In this document: positions 8,914 to 17,965 of the stretch, piece by piece
How the letters are laid out: each line of letters begins with the position of its first letter
Position numbering within the stretch: position 1 is the first letter of the stretch
From: Chloroflexota bacterium
Lineage (GTDB): Bacteria; Chloroflexota; Anaerolineae; Aggregatilineales; Phototrophicaceae
Length of the DNA stretch: 64,000 nucleotides
Assembly: GCA_013388745.1 (NCBI GenBank)
Contig: JACAER010000029.1
Location: 1 to 64,000 of the forward strand
Reading direction: 5' to 3'
Program-made: the position numbers and the translations under genes
The notes under the pieces: generated by a model
Told to the model about the DNA's origin: nothing
The model's database searches: none
What the model saw: only the letters and a program-made list of their open reading frames with translations

Positions 8914-10230
8914 TTATTCCTCAACCTGATATTCGCGGAAACGACGATACAAGGTCGATGGCAGTTGCAGCGTCAGCAGCACACCATCTTCGCGGTCAAC
9001 GCGGTTTTCGACCTGACTATGTTCATACAGATAGGCCAGCAAATCGCCCTGCGTATGGGGAATAAGCAAGGTCGAATGGTAGCTGGTGACGGCCAACCCC
9101 TGTTCGATGGCTTTCAAGAGGTCAGCGATGCCTGTCTTGGCCGCAGCCGATACCCGGATTTGCTCCAGATAGGTGTGGCTGTCGCTCAATGTAGGCAGTG
9201 TTTCGCCAGACCACAGATCCATTTTGTTCCATGCTAAAAGGCGCGGAATAGCAGGGACATCGATTTCTGCCAATGTATCTTCGACGGTTTCGATCTGCTG
9301 CAAGACGTTGGGATGATTAACATCGACCACGTGGATGAGCAGGTCAGCTTCGGTGATTTCTTCGAGGGTAGCGCGGAAGGCGGCGATCAGCGTTGTCGGC
9401 AGTTTTTGGATGAAGCCGACGGTATCGCTCAACAGGACTTCGCGCCCGGATGGCAAATCCATACGCCGTGTGGTTGGGTCGAGCGTGGCAAAAAGCTGAT
9501 CGGCGACGTAAACATCTGCGCCAGTGATCGCATTGAGCAGCGTCGATTTGCCGGCGTTGGTATAGCCGACGAGCGCGACCACAGGCACACCGGCGCGTGT
9601 GCGCTGCTGGCGATGGCGCGTGCGGTGTCCGCGCACACGCTCCAGTTCCTCCTTGAGTTTGGTGATGCGGCGGCGAATCTCGCGGCGGTCAACTTCAAGC
9701 TGCGTTTCGCCGGGGCCGCGCAAGCCGACACCCCCGATACCGCCGCGCGCGCTGCCGCCGCCTGCCTGCCGCGCCAGATGGGTCCACTGGCGCGTAAGAC
9801 GCGGCAGGCGATATTCATACTGTGCCAGTTCTACTTGCAGCGCCCCTTCACGGGTACGCGCGTGCTGCGCAAAAATGTCGAGGATGAGCGCCGAACGATC
9901 CAGCAGCTTAACATTTTCGCCGAAGCGTTCTTCTAGCTGGCGTTGATGACGGGGTGAAAGTTCGTCGTCGAAAATGATGATCTGTGCGCCGCAGTCTTCG
10001 ATTTTTTGGCGAATCTCATCAACCTTGCCGGAGCCGATGAAAGTGGCAGGCTCAATATGATGCACCTGCTGCGTCGCTTGCCCCACAATATCTATGCCCG
10101 CCGTGCGCGTCAGCAGGGCTAATTCATTGAGCGAATCGGACGTGCTTAAAAGCGGGCGGCTGCCTTTGACAGAAACGCCCACTAAAAAGGCTTTTTCGGG
10201 ATCAGTTTTGACAATACTGTTATGTGCCAT
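8914..10230 (-). CDS. hflX: GTPase HflX
   Basis: 438-residue ribosome-associated GTPase, close to the usual HflX length. The N-terminal domain contains the characteristic Gly-rich stretch GGGSARGGIGGVGLRGPGE and the GPGETQLEVDRR motif. The G domain has G1 (GYTNAGKST), G3 (DTVGFIQKLP) and G4 (NKMD). HflX binds 50S/70S ribosomes and splits or rescues stalled ribosomes under stress (family knowledge). The gene sits 3 nt downstream of the aminotransferase and 2 nt upstream of a small membrane protein, so all three are probably one transcript. Confidence 0.97.
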   Translation of the reverse strand: MAHNSIVKTDPEKAFLVGVSVKGSRPLLSTSDSLNELALLTRTAGIDIVGQATQQVHHIEPATFIGSGKVDEIRQKIEDCGAQIIIFDDELSPRHQRQLEERFGENVKLLDRSALILDIFAQHARTREGALQVELAQYEYRLPRLTRQWTHLARQAGGGSARGGIGGVGLRGPGETQLEVDRREIRRRITKLKEELERVRGHRTRHRQQRTRAGVPVVALVGYTNAGKSTLLNAITGADVYVADQLFATLDPTTRRMDLPSGREVLLSDTVGFIQKLPTTLIAAFRATLEEITEADLLIHVVDVNHPNVLQQIETVEDTLAEIDVPAIPRLLAWNKMDLWSGETLPTLSDSHTYLEQIRVSAAAKTGIADLLKAIEQGLAVTSYHSTLLIPHTQGDLLAYLYEHSQVENRVDREDGVLLTLQLPSTLYRRFREYQVEE

Positions 10231-10233
10231 AGC

Positions 10234-11403
10234 TTATTTTTTGCTGTACCATTGTTTCAGGCGTTCTAAGGCCTCGTCCAGACGTTCGTCTTTGCCACAC
10301 AGACTGAAACGCACATAGCGCTTGCCGCCGGGTCCGTAGGCTTCGCCGTGTGTCAGGGCAACATGCGCGCTACACAGCGCATCTTCGACATATTCTGCCA
10401 CAGCGCCGTTTTCGACTTCGGCCCAGATATAGAGCGAACCTTTGGGGGCATCGGCGCGCAGACCAATTTGTGGCAGCGCGGCCATCACGCGATCACGCCG
10501 CCCCTGATAGATGCGATTACGTTCGGCGGCCCATTCCGGCGTTGTGTGTGTCAGCGCGGCGATGCCTGCGTCATAGACAGGCTTGAAGTGCCCACTGTCC
10601 ATGTTGCTTTTGACTTTAAGCAGATGTTTGAGCGCGGTGGCTGAACCGACGGCAGCGCCCAGACGCCAGCCGGCCATATTGTAGCTTTTGGAGAAGGACA
10701 TAAATTCCACAACCCACTCTTTCGCGCCGTCGGCTTGCAGCGCGCTGAGCGATGGGCCACCGTCGTAAACGATGTCGATATAAGGGTTATCGGATGCAAG
10801 AATAATATCGTGGTCGCGACAGTAATCGACGGCGCGCTGGTAATAATCCGCTGAGGCCACAGCGCCTGTAGGGTTGTTCGGATAATTGACCCACAGGAGC
10901 TTGGCCTGTGCCGCTGCTTCCAACGGAATCGAATCAAAATCTGTCAGGAAGCCGTTTTCTGGCAGAATGGGCACCCAATGTACTTCGCCGCCCGCCAACC
11001 GCGCGCCCATTGAATACGAGGGATAACCGATGTCGGGCACGAGCACCAGATCGCCGGGGCCGATATAGGCCAGCGCCAGATTAACGATACCCTCTTTGCT
11101 GCCCAAAAGGGGCAGGACTTCGGTCTCGGGATTCAATTCGACGCCAAAGCGCCGCTTGTAATGCTCGGCAACAGCCACCCGGAAATCGGGCGTGCCTTTG
11201 TAGTCTGTGTAGCCGTGATGTTCTTTTTGCTGGGCGGACTGCGCCAATTTTTCGACGACGATATCCGGCGGCGGCAGATCGGGGCTGCCAATATCCAAAC
11301 GAATGACATCGATATTTTGTGCGCGCAGTTGGCGGATGCGTTCACCGATGATGGCAAAAACGTAGGTGGGAAGTTGGTTCAAACGTGCTGCGGGGATGGG
11401 CAT
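10234..11403 (-). CDS. Class I/II aminotransferase, LL-diaminopimelate aminotransferase-like
   Basis: 389-residue PLP-dependent fold-type I aminotransferase. The N-terminal region (VIRLDIGSPDLPPPD), YPNNPTGA, the PLP-lysine motif SFSKSYNMAGWRLGAA and a late Arg in the RYVRFSL segment are as expected. Proteins of this subgroup in Chloroflexota are annotated as DapL (tetrahydrodipicolinate to LL-diaminopimelate), but other keto-acid specificities cannot be excluded. The start overlaps the kinase stop by one base (TGATG), with GGAGG just upstream, so the two are translationally coupled. Confidence 0.88.
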   Translation of the reverse strand: MPIPAARLNQLPTYVFAIIGERIRQLRAQNIDVIRLDIGSPDLPPPDIVVEKLAQSAQQKEHHGYTDYKGTPDFRVAVAEHYKRRFGVELNPETEVLPLLGSKEGIVNLALAYIGPGDLVLVPDIGYPSYSMGARLAGGEVHWVPILPENGFLTDFDSIPLEAAAQAKLLWVNYPNNPTGAVASADYYQRAVDYCRDHDIILASDNPYIDIVYDGGPSLSALQADGAKEWVVEFMSFSKSYNMAGWRLGAAVGSATALKHLLKVKSNMDSGHFKPVYDAGIAALTHTTPEWAAERNRIYQGRRDRVMAALPQIGLRADAPKGSLYIWAEVENGAVAEYVEDALCSAHVALTHGEAYGPGGKRYVRFSLCGKDERLDEALERLKQWYSKK

Positions 11404-12599
11404 CAGTCCTCCGAACGCTGCTGTAAATCAATAGGCGCTTGGGTGTATATCGGGATCATGATGTGAAACGTGCTGCCGGGGCAGGCCACCTCGTCATAGC
11501 CAGGACTTTGCGCCCAAATTGTCCCGCCATGCGCTTCGATAATGCCTTTGGCAATCGCTAACCCCAGACCGGGGCCGCCGCCTTTAAACTTGGTCTTGCC
11601 GCTGGAATGCAGCGCCACATCACCCAATGATGAGAACAGATCGAAGATGCGCGGCAGATCGGTAGGCGAAATGCCAATGCCGCTGTCTTCGATAACAATA
11701 TCGGTAAAGCCTTGCAAATCACGCCCGCTGATAGTGATTGTCCCGCCGTCGGGCGTGTATTTGATAGCGTTGATGACGACTTTTTCCAGCACTTGCAGCA
11801 TACGTTCCGGGTCGGCGTAGGTGATTTGATTGGCGATGCTGTGACGGTCAATAATGAGCTTTTGATTGCGCTGACGCACCGAGTCTTTGACTTCGCGTTC
11901 GATGGCGTCGAGCAAATGATACAGGCGCATGGGCTGGAAGCGCATTTTGGAGCGCATGATGTTGAGATTGATGAGCGACACATCAATCATATCGTGGATG
12001 ATTTCGCGCAGGCGCCGCACGCCGCCGCTGACGCCTTCCAGAAACATGGCCTGCGTTTCGGACGCGCCGCTGCGCAGCATGTCGGTATACCCTTCGACGA
12101 CGGTGAGCGGGGTGCGCAGTTCGTGGGCGGCAACGGCGATAAAGTCGGATTTGCGTTTTTCCAGATGGCGGATGTGCGCAACCGCTTCCTTCAGGCGTCG
12201 TTCGACATCTTTGACGACCGCATCGGTTTCCAGCCGCGAGAGATAATTCAGCGCTTCGCCGTAAATTACATCGCTGGCAAACAACAGTTCGACGGCCTCA
12301 TCCGGCGGGCACAACGCCTGGATTTTTTGCCAGGTGACGCGCTTGAGCGTTGTCAGCACGGGAATTAGACCGGTTGGCTCGTCTTCGGTGGGTGCGCTGC
12401 GCGCTTCAACCCAATCCAGCAGAATCACGTCGAGCAAAGTCGGGTTGCCGGTACGGGCGGCGCGAATAAAACCATCGAAAAAGGCCTCGACAGAATCCTG
12501 GACTGTCGAACGCAGCATTTCATCTTCCGATAGTTCGGCGACAGCCGTTTGCACCAGGGTGTCGAAGTTTGCTTCCAGCCAATCTGCCAAATTTGCCAT
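11403..12599 (-). CDS. Soluble sensor histidine kinase
   Basis: 398-residue kinase without transmembrane segments. The first 150 residues are helical and resemble the RsbR-type N-terminal sensor fold (weak resemblance). A coiled linker leads to the H box AAHELRTPLTVVEGYTDML, followed by the N box (VINAIKYTPDGG), G1 (EDSGIGI) and a Gly-rich G2 (GGGPGLGLAIAKG). No response regulator is adjacent, so it is an orphan kinase. It sits inside the plsX-hflX run and its stop overlaps the aminotransferase start, an unusual place for a signalling gene. Confidence 0.9.
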   Translation of the reverse strand: MANLADWLEANFDTLVQTAVAELSEDEMLRSTVQDSVEAFFDGFIRAARTGNPTLLDVILLDWVEARSAPTEDEPTGLIPVLTTLKRVTWQKIQALCPPDEAVELLFASDVIYGEALNYLSRLETDAVVKDVERRLKEAVAHIRHLEKRKSDFIAVAAHELRTPLTVVEGYTDMLRSGASETQAMFLEGVSGGVRRLREIIHDMIDVSLINLNIMRSKMRFQPMRLYHLLDAIEREVKDSVRQRNQKLIIDRHSIANQITYADPERMLQVLEKVVINAIKYTPDGGTITISGRDLQGFTDIVIEDSGIGISPTDLPRIFDLFSSLGDVALHSSGKTKFKGGGPGLGLAIAKGIIEAHGGTIWAQSPGYDEVACPGSTFHIMIPIYTQAPIDLQQRSED

Positions 12600-12638
12600 G
12601 CGCAGCCTTTGTCCTCTCGCTCGTGATATTTCAGCGTA

Positions 12639-14027
12639 TTATAGTTGCGGAGCGGGATTCGCGCTGGCAACTGAGGGTTCTACGTTAGCAGCCAAATAGT
12701 CATCCCCCAACGCTGTGAGCGCGCCGCGCATATCGTTAAGCGCGCGCTGGACATAGGCGGTATAACGGTCGCGTTTATTTTTTACGGGGGTGGGCAGCGG
12801 AGGCAGGATGCCAAAATTGGCTTTCATGGGCTGGAAGTGCTGCGCTTCGGCGTGGGTCACGTAATGGCAGAGCGCGCCGAGCATGGTGGTCGGCGGCAGC
12901 GTGTATGTTGGCTGACCATTGAGCCAGCGCGCCATGTTGATTCCCGCCAGGAGGCCCGTAGCGATATTGCCCATATACCCTTCGACGCCGGTGATCTGCC
13001 CGGCGAAAAACAAATGGGCACGCTGACGAAACTGCATAGTGGGATGCAGTAGGGTCGGCGCGTTGATAAAGGTGTTGCGGTGCATCTGTCCCATACGCAG
13101 CAGTTCGGCGTTTTGCAGGCCGGGAATGAGGCGAATGATCTGCTGCTGCTGTCCCCACTTGAGGTTGGTCTGAAAGCCGACAATGTTGTAAAGCGTGCCG
13201 ACAAGATTGTCGCGGCGCAGTTGGACAACGGCATAGGGACGCTTGCCTGTGCGTGGATCGCGCAGCCCAATCGGGCGCATGGGGCCGAAGGCCAGCGTTT
13301 CGTGGCCGCGCGCGGCGATCTGCTCAATCGGCAGGCAGCCCTCGAAGAAATGCGGGTCTTCGCGCTCGAAGTCGCGCAGTTGGATGGTTTCGGCTTGCAG
13401 CAGTGCGGTGACAAAAGCGTCGTATTCGTCTTTGGTCATCGGGCAATTGATGTAGTCGCCTTCTTCATCGTCGCCACGTCCAAAACGGCTGGCTTTAAAG
13501 GCAATGTTCATGTCAATGCTGTCGGCGCTGACGATAGGCGAGATCGCATCGTAAAAATAGAGGTGCTCTGCACCAGAGAGGCGTGTGATTTCCTGGGTGA
13601 GCGCCGGGGAGGTCAGCGGGCCGCTGGCAATAATCGTGGGCGTATCGGGGATGCGCGTGATTTCTTCGCGAAGCACGCGGATGTTGGGATGCTGTTCGAG
13701 CGACTGCGTAACCGATTGGGCGAAAAGTTCACGGTCAACCGCCAGCGCGCCGCCGGCGGGGAGCGCTGCCGCTTGCGCACAGGCCAACAGATGGGAGCGC
13801 AGCAGCCCCAATTCCAGGTTGAGCAGCCCAGACGCGCGGTCAGGCAGCTTCGACCCCATGGAATTGCTGCATACAAGCTCTGCAAGGCGATCGGAAACAT
13901 GGGCGCCGGTGGTTTTGGTCGGACGCATTTCATACAAATCGACCTGAAAGCCGCGCTGGGCAAGCTGCCAGGCGGATTCTGAGCCAGCGAGTCCACCCCC
14001 GACAATGATGATACGTGAGTCGCGCAA
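12639..14027 (-). CDS. trmFO: TrmFO, folate/FAD-dependent tRNA m5U54 methyltransferase
   Basis: 462-residue flavoprotein that methylates U54 in the T loop of tRNA with methylenetetrahydrofolate as carbon donor. The N-terminal dinucleotide-binding motif is [29 protein letters not shown] and the C-terminal [19 protein letters not shown] are highly characteristic. The start is a TTG at 14027, supported by AAGGA seven bases upstream. It lies 54 nt behind the TPR gene and 39 nt before the kinase gene in the same direction. Confidence 0.97.
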   Translation of the reverse strand: MRDSRIIIVGGGLAGSESAWQLAQRGFQVDLYEMRPTKTTGAHVSDRLAELVCSNSMGSKLPDRASGLLNLELGLLRSHLLACAQAAALPAGGALAVDRELFAQSVTQSLEQHPNIRVLREEITRIPDTPTIIASGPLTSPALTQEITRLSGAEHLYFYDAISPIVSADSIDMNIAFKASRFGRGDDEEGDYINCPMTKDEYDAFVTALLQAETIQLRDFEREDPHFFEGCLPIEQIAARGHETLAFGPMRPIGLRDPRTGKRPYAVVQLRRDNLVGTLYNIVGFQTNLKWGQQQQIIRLIPGLQNAELLRMGQMHRNTFINAPTLLHPTMQFRQRAHLFFAGQITGVEGYMGNIATGLLAGINMARWLNGQPTYTLPPTTMLGALCHYVTHAEAQHFQPMKANFGILPPLPTPVKNKRDRYTAYVQRALNDMRGALTALGDDYLAANVEPSVASANPAPQL

Positions 14028-14081
14028 TGGTTGATCCTTAATCCCTCTGATGCAGCGATTCTAACCCGCGCGTTAAGCGCT

Positions 14082-15338
14082 TCACAAGGGCTGTTTAAGC
14101 CGTTGTGTAGCAAACTCGTGATACATGCGAATTTTGTCGATATTCTGCGCATTCGGCGGTGCAATCTCGAGCGCGCGTTGATACGACTCGACGGCCTTAT
14201 CGTACTTGCCAAGCGCAAAATGCGCGTTCCCCAGGACATCATAGACGCGGTAATCGCTGACCGGCTGGCCTTCTTGCGCCGCGGTTTCGAAAAGGCGCTG
14301 CACGGCGCGCACGGCGTTTTCATAATCGCGCTGTTGATAGTAACTGCACGCGATGCGGTAGTAGAGGGAGATTTCCCAGGGGTGATAGGGATTAAACTGC
14401 AAGGCCGAACGATAGGCGGCGACGGCTTCTTCATACTGCGACTGGCGGAAATGAGCGTCGCCGAGCATTTCGTGCAGGCGCGACCAGGTGACATCGACGC
14501 CGAGCGGTTTTTTGCTGATCTGGATGAACTGCTGCAACAAGTTGATGGCGTCCCGTTCTCGGCCTTCGAGTTCCAGCATCAGCTCACCCGCCGTGAACAG
14601 CGCTTCGGCCAGCGAGGAACGATTTTCACTGCCGGCGCTGGCCGCGATAGCGACCGCGTTTTCGGCGGCCTTGAGTGCCGCTTCAGACTGGCGCATATCG
14701 CGTAGGACACGGCTGCGCAGCAAATGAAGCTGCACTAACCAGGCGCGATCTTCACTGCCGGGATACGTATCGATGGCGCGATTCAGGAAACTGTAAGCTT
14801 TGTTAAGGTTGCGTTCTTCGTAGAAGGCCACGAAACCCAGACGCTCGTAACAGTAAGCCGTGAGCGCGCTCAGGGTACTGGGGGTGAGCAGGGCCTGCTG
14901 GAAACAGTGTAGGGCTTCGTTGACCTCGTTCGAGGTCAGCAGCACGCGCCCCAGTTGATAATAGACCCAGCCCAGATTTTCATAATCCGGGAAGGCTTTG
15001 ATAATCGTGCGATAGGCAGTGCGCGCTTCGGTGGCATCATTGCGGTCAGCAAACCCGACGCTGGCAAGCTCGAAGCGCGCGAAACGGCAGTCGGCGTAGA
15101 GTTCCTGAAAGGCAGCGCTTTGGCGCTGGGCGGGCGAAAGCGCCGCGATTTCCTGTAGGTCAGCCAGCGCATCTTCCTGGCGTGCGCTTAAAAGGCGCGC
15201 GCGTGCTCGTAAAGTGAGCAGCGCCAACCGTTCGGACAGCACAAGGTCTACACGCAGGTGTTTAGCAATCAGAATCTCGGCTTTTTTGATCTCCCGTTTT
15301 GTCAGCAGGCCTTCGATGGTTTTGAGATGTTCCTGCAT
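14082..15338 (-). CDS. TPR-repeat protein
   Basis: 418-residue soluble protein built almost wholly of tetratricopeptide-like helical pairs, for example GWVYYQLGRVLLTSNEVNEA, ALHCFQQALLTPS, AVAAYRSALQFNPYHPWE and AVESYQRALEIAPPN. ATG 15338 is chosen over a TTG at 15350. There is no catalytic motif; it is probably a protein-protein scaffold. It lies between fabF and trmFO with 48- and 54-nt gaps and is probably co-transcribed. The partner is unknown. Confidence 0.85.
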   Translation of the reverse strand: MQEHLKTIEGLLTKREIKKAEILIAKHLRVDLVLSERLALLTLRARARLLSARQEDALADLQEIAALSPAQRQSAAFQELYADCRFARFELASVGFADRNDATEARTAYRTIIKAFPDYENLGWVYYQLGRVLLTSNEVNEALHCFQQALLTPSTLSALTAYCYERLGFVAFYEERNLNKAYSFLNRAIDTYPGSEDRAWLVQLHLLRSRVLRDMRQSEAALKAAENAVAIAASAGSENRSSLAEALFTAGELMLELEGRERDAINLLQQFIQISKKPLGVDVTWSRLHEMLGDAHFRQSQYEEAVAAYRSALQFNPYHPWEISLYYRIACSYYQQRDYENAVRAVQRLFETAAQEGQPVSDYRVYDVLGNAHFALGKYDKAVESYQRALEIAPPNAQNIDKIRMYHEFATQRLKQPL

Positions 15339-15386
15339 ACCTTTTTCCAAAACTGATGGCTGTCCTGCGACCGGGGTGGACTGTGG

Positions 15387-16652
15387 TTATAGAGCGCCCA
15401 GCACCAGCGCGGCATTTTGGCCACCGAGGCCAAAACTGTTGGACAGCACGTACTTGAGATGGCGCACATCACGCGCGCTGTTGGGGACATAGTCCAGATC
15501 GCACTGCGGATCGGGATACTCGTAATTGATGGTGGGGTGCAGCACTTTATTCTGGAGCGAAAGAACGCATACGATGGCTTCGATCGCCCCTGCCGCTGCC
15601 ATCGCGTGCCCGATCATGCTCTTTGTCGAACTGATTGGTATATGATAGGCATGATCGCTAAACACCGTTTTGATCGCCTTGGTTTCCATTGCATCGTTGG
15701 CGGGCGTAGAAGTGCCGTGCGCGTTAATATAGTCGATTTCGTCCGCTGGCAGATGCGCATCTTGCAACGCCCAACGCATACACCGCACAGCGCCTTTGCC
15801 TTCGGGTTCGAGCGCGGCGATATGGTAGGCATCAGAAGACGAGGCATGGCCGAGCACCTCGCAATAAATGCGCGCGCCGCGCGCGCGCGCATGTTCCAGC
15901 GACTCCAGTACCACGATACCACAGCCTTCGCCCATAACAAAACCGGAACGACAGGCATCGAAAGGGCGGCTGGCGCTTGCGGGACTTTCGTTATATTCGG
16001 CAGCGGCCAGCGCGTTCATGGATTCAAAGCCTGCCAGCACATAATCCTGCAAGATGGCCTCGACCCCGCCCGCCAGCACAACATCGCAGCGGCCATGCCG
16101 TATCAGTTCACTGCCCTCGCCAATCGACTGCGTGCCTGCCGCGCAGGCTGTTGAGGGCGCGCTGAGCGGCCCAAAGGCGCGCGCAAGGCGGCTGACATAG
16201 TGCGCGGGCATGTTAGGGATACAGTTGACAAAATTGAGCGGATTGGGGCGGCGATAGCCGTTGGTGCGGAACTTAAAAGTTTCGTTGATGCCCATATCGT
16301 GCGCGCCCAATGTTGTGCCCAGCACCACCCCTCTGCGCTCGCCCTCTGCTTCCAGTTCTTCAAGAACGAATCCGGCGTCTTGCAGCGCTTGTTTGGCGGC
16401 GACAACGGCAAACTGGGCGCAGCGGCCCATGCGCCGCGCCTCTTTGTGCTCGATATATCCAGTCACGTCAAAATCGCGCACTTCAGCGCCAATTCTGACA
16501 GGCAGGTGTTCGGTGGCGATCGTTTCCAGGCGGCGGATCCCAGATTTCCCCGCCAGAACCGCTTGCCACAAGTGCTGTGGACTGCCGAGTGTCGTGACAG
16601 CTCCCAGCCCGGTAATAACCACCCGATGACGACCCAACCGCATTGTCTCCAT
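15387..16652 (-). CDS. fabF: 3-oxoacyl-ACP synthase II (FabF)
   Basis: 421-residue thiolase-fold condensing enzyme for fatty-acid chain elongation. The active-site triad is visible: Cys in STACAAGTQSIGEG, His in NAHGTSTPANDAMET, and His in SSTKSMIGHAMAAAGA. GLGAVTTLG near the N-terminus and NSFGLGGQNAALVL near the C-terminus are typical. ATG 16652 has AAGGG about 8 nt upstream. It follows plsX by 21 nt, a common pairing of phospholipid and fatty-acid synthesis genes; no acpP lies between them here. Confidence 0.96.
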   Translation of the reverse strand: METMRLGRHRVVITGLGAVTTLGSPQHLWQAVLAGKSGIRRLETIATEHLPVRIGAEVRDFDVTGYIEHKEARRMGRCAQFAVVAAKQALQDAGFVLEELEAEGERRGVVLGTTLGAHDMGINETFKFRTNGYRRPNPLNFVNCIPNMPAHYVSRLARAFGPLSAPSTACAAGTQSIGEGSELIRHGRCDVVLAGGVEAILQDYVLAGFESMNALAAAEYNESPASASRPFDACRSGFVMGEGCGIVVLESLEHARARGARIYCEVLGHASSSDAYHIAALEPEGKGAVRCMRWALQDAHLPADEIDYINAHGTSTPANDAMETKAIKTVFSDHAYHIPISSTKSMIGHAMAAAGAIEAIVCVLSLQNKVLHPTINYEYPDPQCDLDYVPNSARDVRHLKYVLSNSFGLGGQNAALVLGAL

Positions 16653-16673
16653 CGTCTGACCCTTTGCTCAAAT

Positions 16674-17672
16674 TTATACTTTGGGCTGTGTTATCCCTTC
16701 GCGAATGGCGTCAATCAAACCTCCTGCGGCTGCTTTTTCCGCCTGACGCACGCAATTCTTGATGGCCACGTCGTTCGAACGCCCGTGCCCGATGATGACC
16801 ACGCCATTCACCCCCAGCAGCGGCGCGCCGCCGATTTCAAAAGGGTCGATTTCTTTGCGCACGCGGTTGAAGGCCGGGCGTGCCAGCAAGCCCCCCAGCG
16901 TGCTGAGAGGGCCGCTCCTGATTTCGCGGCGAATCAGATTCAACAGCAAACTCGTCGCCCCTTCTAATGATTTAATCAGAATATTGCCGACAAAACCATC
17001 GGACACAATGACATCGGCATGGTCTTCGAAGATTTCGCGCGGCTCAATGTTGCCGACGAAGGTGAGCGAAGTCTCTTGCAGCAGCTCGGCGGTTTTGTGA
17101 ATGAGGGCTGTGCCTTTGCCTTCTTCTTCGCCGTTGGATAACAAGCCAATGCGGGGTTTTGCCAGCCCCAATGCAGTGCGGGCGTAAATCGAACCCATGA
17201 CGGCAAACTGTGTTAACCATTCGGGCTTACAGTCAGCGTTAGCGCCGACATCGAGCAGAATCACGCTGCGCCCGCCGATGCGCACGATCGAACTGAGCGC
17301 CGGGCGTTCCACATTGGGAATGCGCTTGAGGGTCGCCAGCATGGCAATGGCTAGCGCCGCGCCCGTGTTGCCCGCGCTGATGAAGCCATCGGCCTGGCCG
17401 TCTTTGACGAGATTCATGCCGACATGCATGGACGATTGGGGCTTGCCTTTGATGACCGCGCTGGGCTTGTCGGTCATCGCTATCGTTTCGGCAGCGTGAA
17501 CGACGTCGATTTTTAAACCCACCGTGTGGTGTTTGACGAGTTCTGCTTTGATCGCTTTTTCGTCGCCCACTAACAGAATCGCGCTGCCCAATTCGCGCGC
17601 CGCCAGCACGGCGCCGGCGACATCTGGAGCAGGACAGGCATCGCTGCCCATCGCATCTACAACAATCCGCAT
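16674..17672 (-). CDS. plsX: Phosphate acyltransferase PlsX
   Basis: 332-residue enzyme that converts acyl-ACP to acyl-phosphate, the donor for PlsY in phosphatidic acid synthesis. The N-terminal MRIVVDAMGSDACPAPDVAG, GNTGAALAIAMLATLKRIP, LLDVGANADCKPE and FVGNIEPREIF are family signatures, and the length is normal. It is the first gene of the minus-strand run reaching to about 8663. The promoter is not clear in the 110 nt shared with the divergent tRNA-Leu promoter. Confidence 0.96.
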   Translation of the reverse strand: MRIVVDAMGSDACPAPDVAGAVLAARELGSAILLVGDEKAIKAELVKHHTVGLKIDVVHAAETIAMTDKPSAVIKGKPQSSMHVGMNLVKDGQADGFISAGNTGAALAIAMLATLKRIPNVERPALSSIVRIGGRSVILLDVGANADCKPEWLTQFAVMGSIYARTALGLAKPRIGLLSNGEEEGKGTALIHKTAELLQETSLTFVGNIEPREIFEDHADVIVSDGFVGNILIKSLEGATSLLLNLIRREIRSGPLSTLGGLLARPAFNRVRKEIDPFEIGGAPLLGVNGVVIIGHGRSNDVAIKNCVRQAEKAAAGGLIDAIREGITQPKV

Positions 17673-17744
17673 CGAAAATATCCTTTTTTGACAAAAGCAT
17701 TTAAACGCATGATTTTAGATTAATCTGCGCGTTTCGCAAAAGGA

Positions 17745-17772
17745 TTGACACGAAGACGTCTGCCGTTATAAT
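17745..17772 (+). promoter_or_regulatory. Promoter of tRNA-Leu
   Basis: Perfect -35 TTGACA (17745-17750) and perfect -10 TATAAT (17767-17772) separated by 16 nt. Transcription would start a few bases before the tRNA 5' end at 17787. Confidence 0.9.
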
Positions 17773-17786
17773 GTTGCTTAGCATCA

Positions 17787-17868
17787 GCCCTGGTGGCGGA
17801 ATCGGCAGACGCGCACGCTTGAGGGGTGTGTCCTTTCGGGGGTGGAGGTTCAAATCCTCTCCAGGGCA
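17787..17868 (+). tRNA. tRNA-Leu (anticodon GAG)
   Basis: 82-nt class II tRNA. Acceptor GCCCTGG pairs with CCAGGGC, discriminator A at 17868. The D stem is GCG/CGC, the anticodon stem CACGC/GTGTG with loop TTGAGGG (anticodon GAG), followed by a long variable arm. The T stem GGAGG/CCTCT encloses TTCAAAT. CCA is not encoded. Its own promoter and terminator make it a single-gene unit. Confidence 0.96.
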
Positions 17869-17873
17869 AACAG

Positions 17874-17897
17874 CCCACCGGCAACGGTGGGTTTTTT
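17874..17897 (+). terminator. Rho-independent terminator of tRNA-Leu
   Basis: Perfect 7-bp stem CCCACCG/CGGTGGG with loop GCAA, followed by six T. Confidence 0.93.
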
Positions 17898-17965
17898 ATT
17901 TGCGTTCGCGCCCTACAGCGGATACACTACTTTGTTATTGCGCCTTACCATAAGGGATGCACGCC

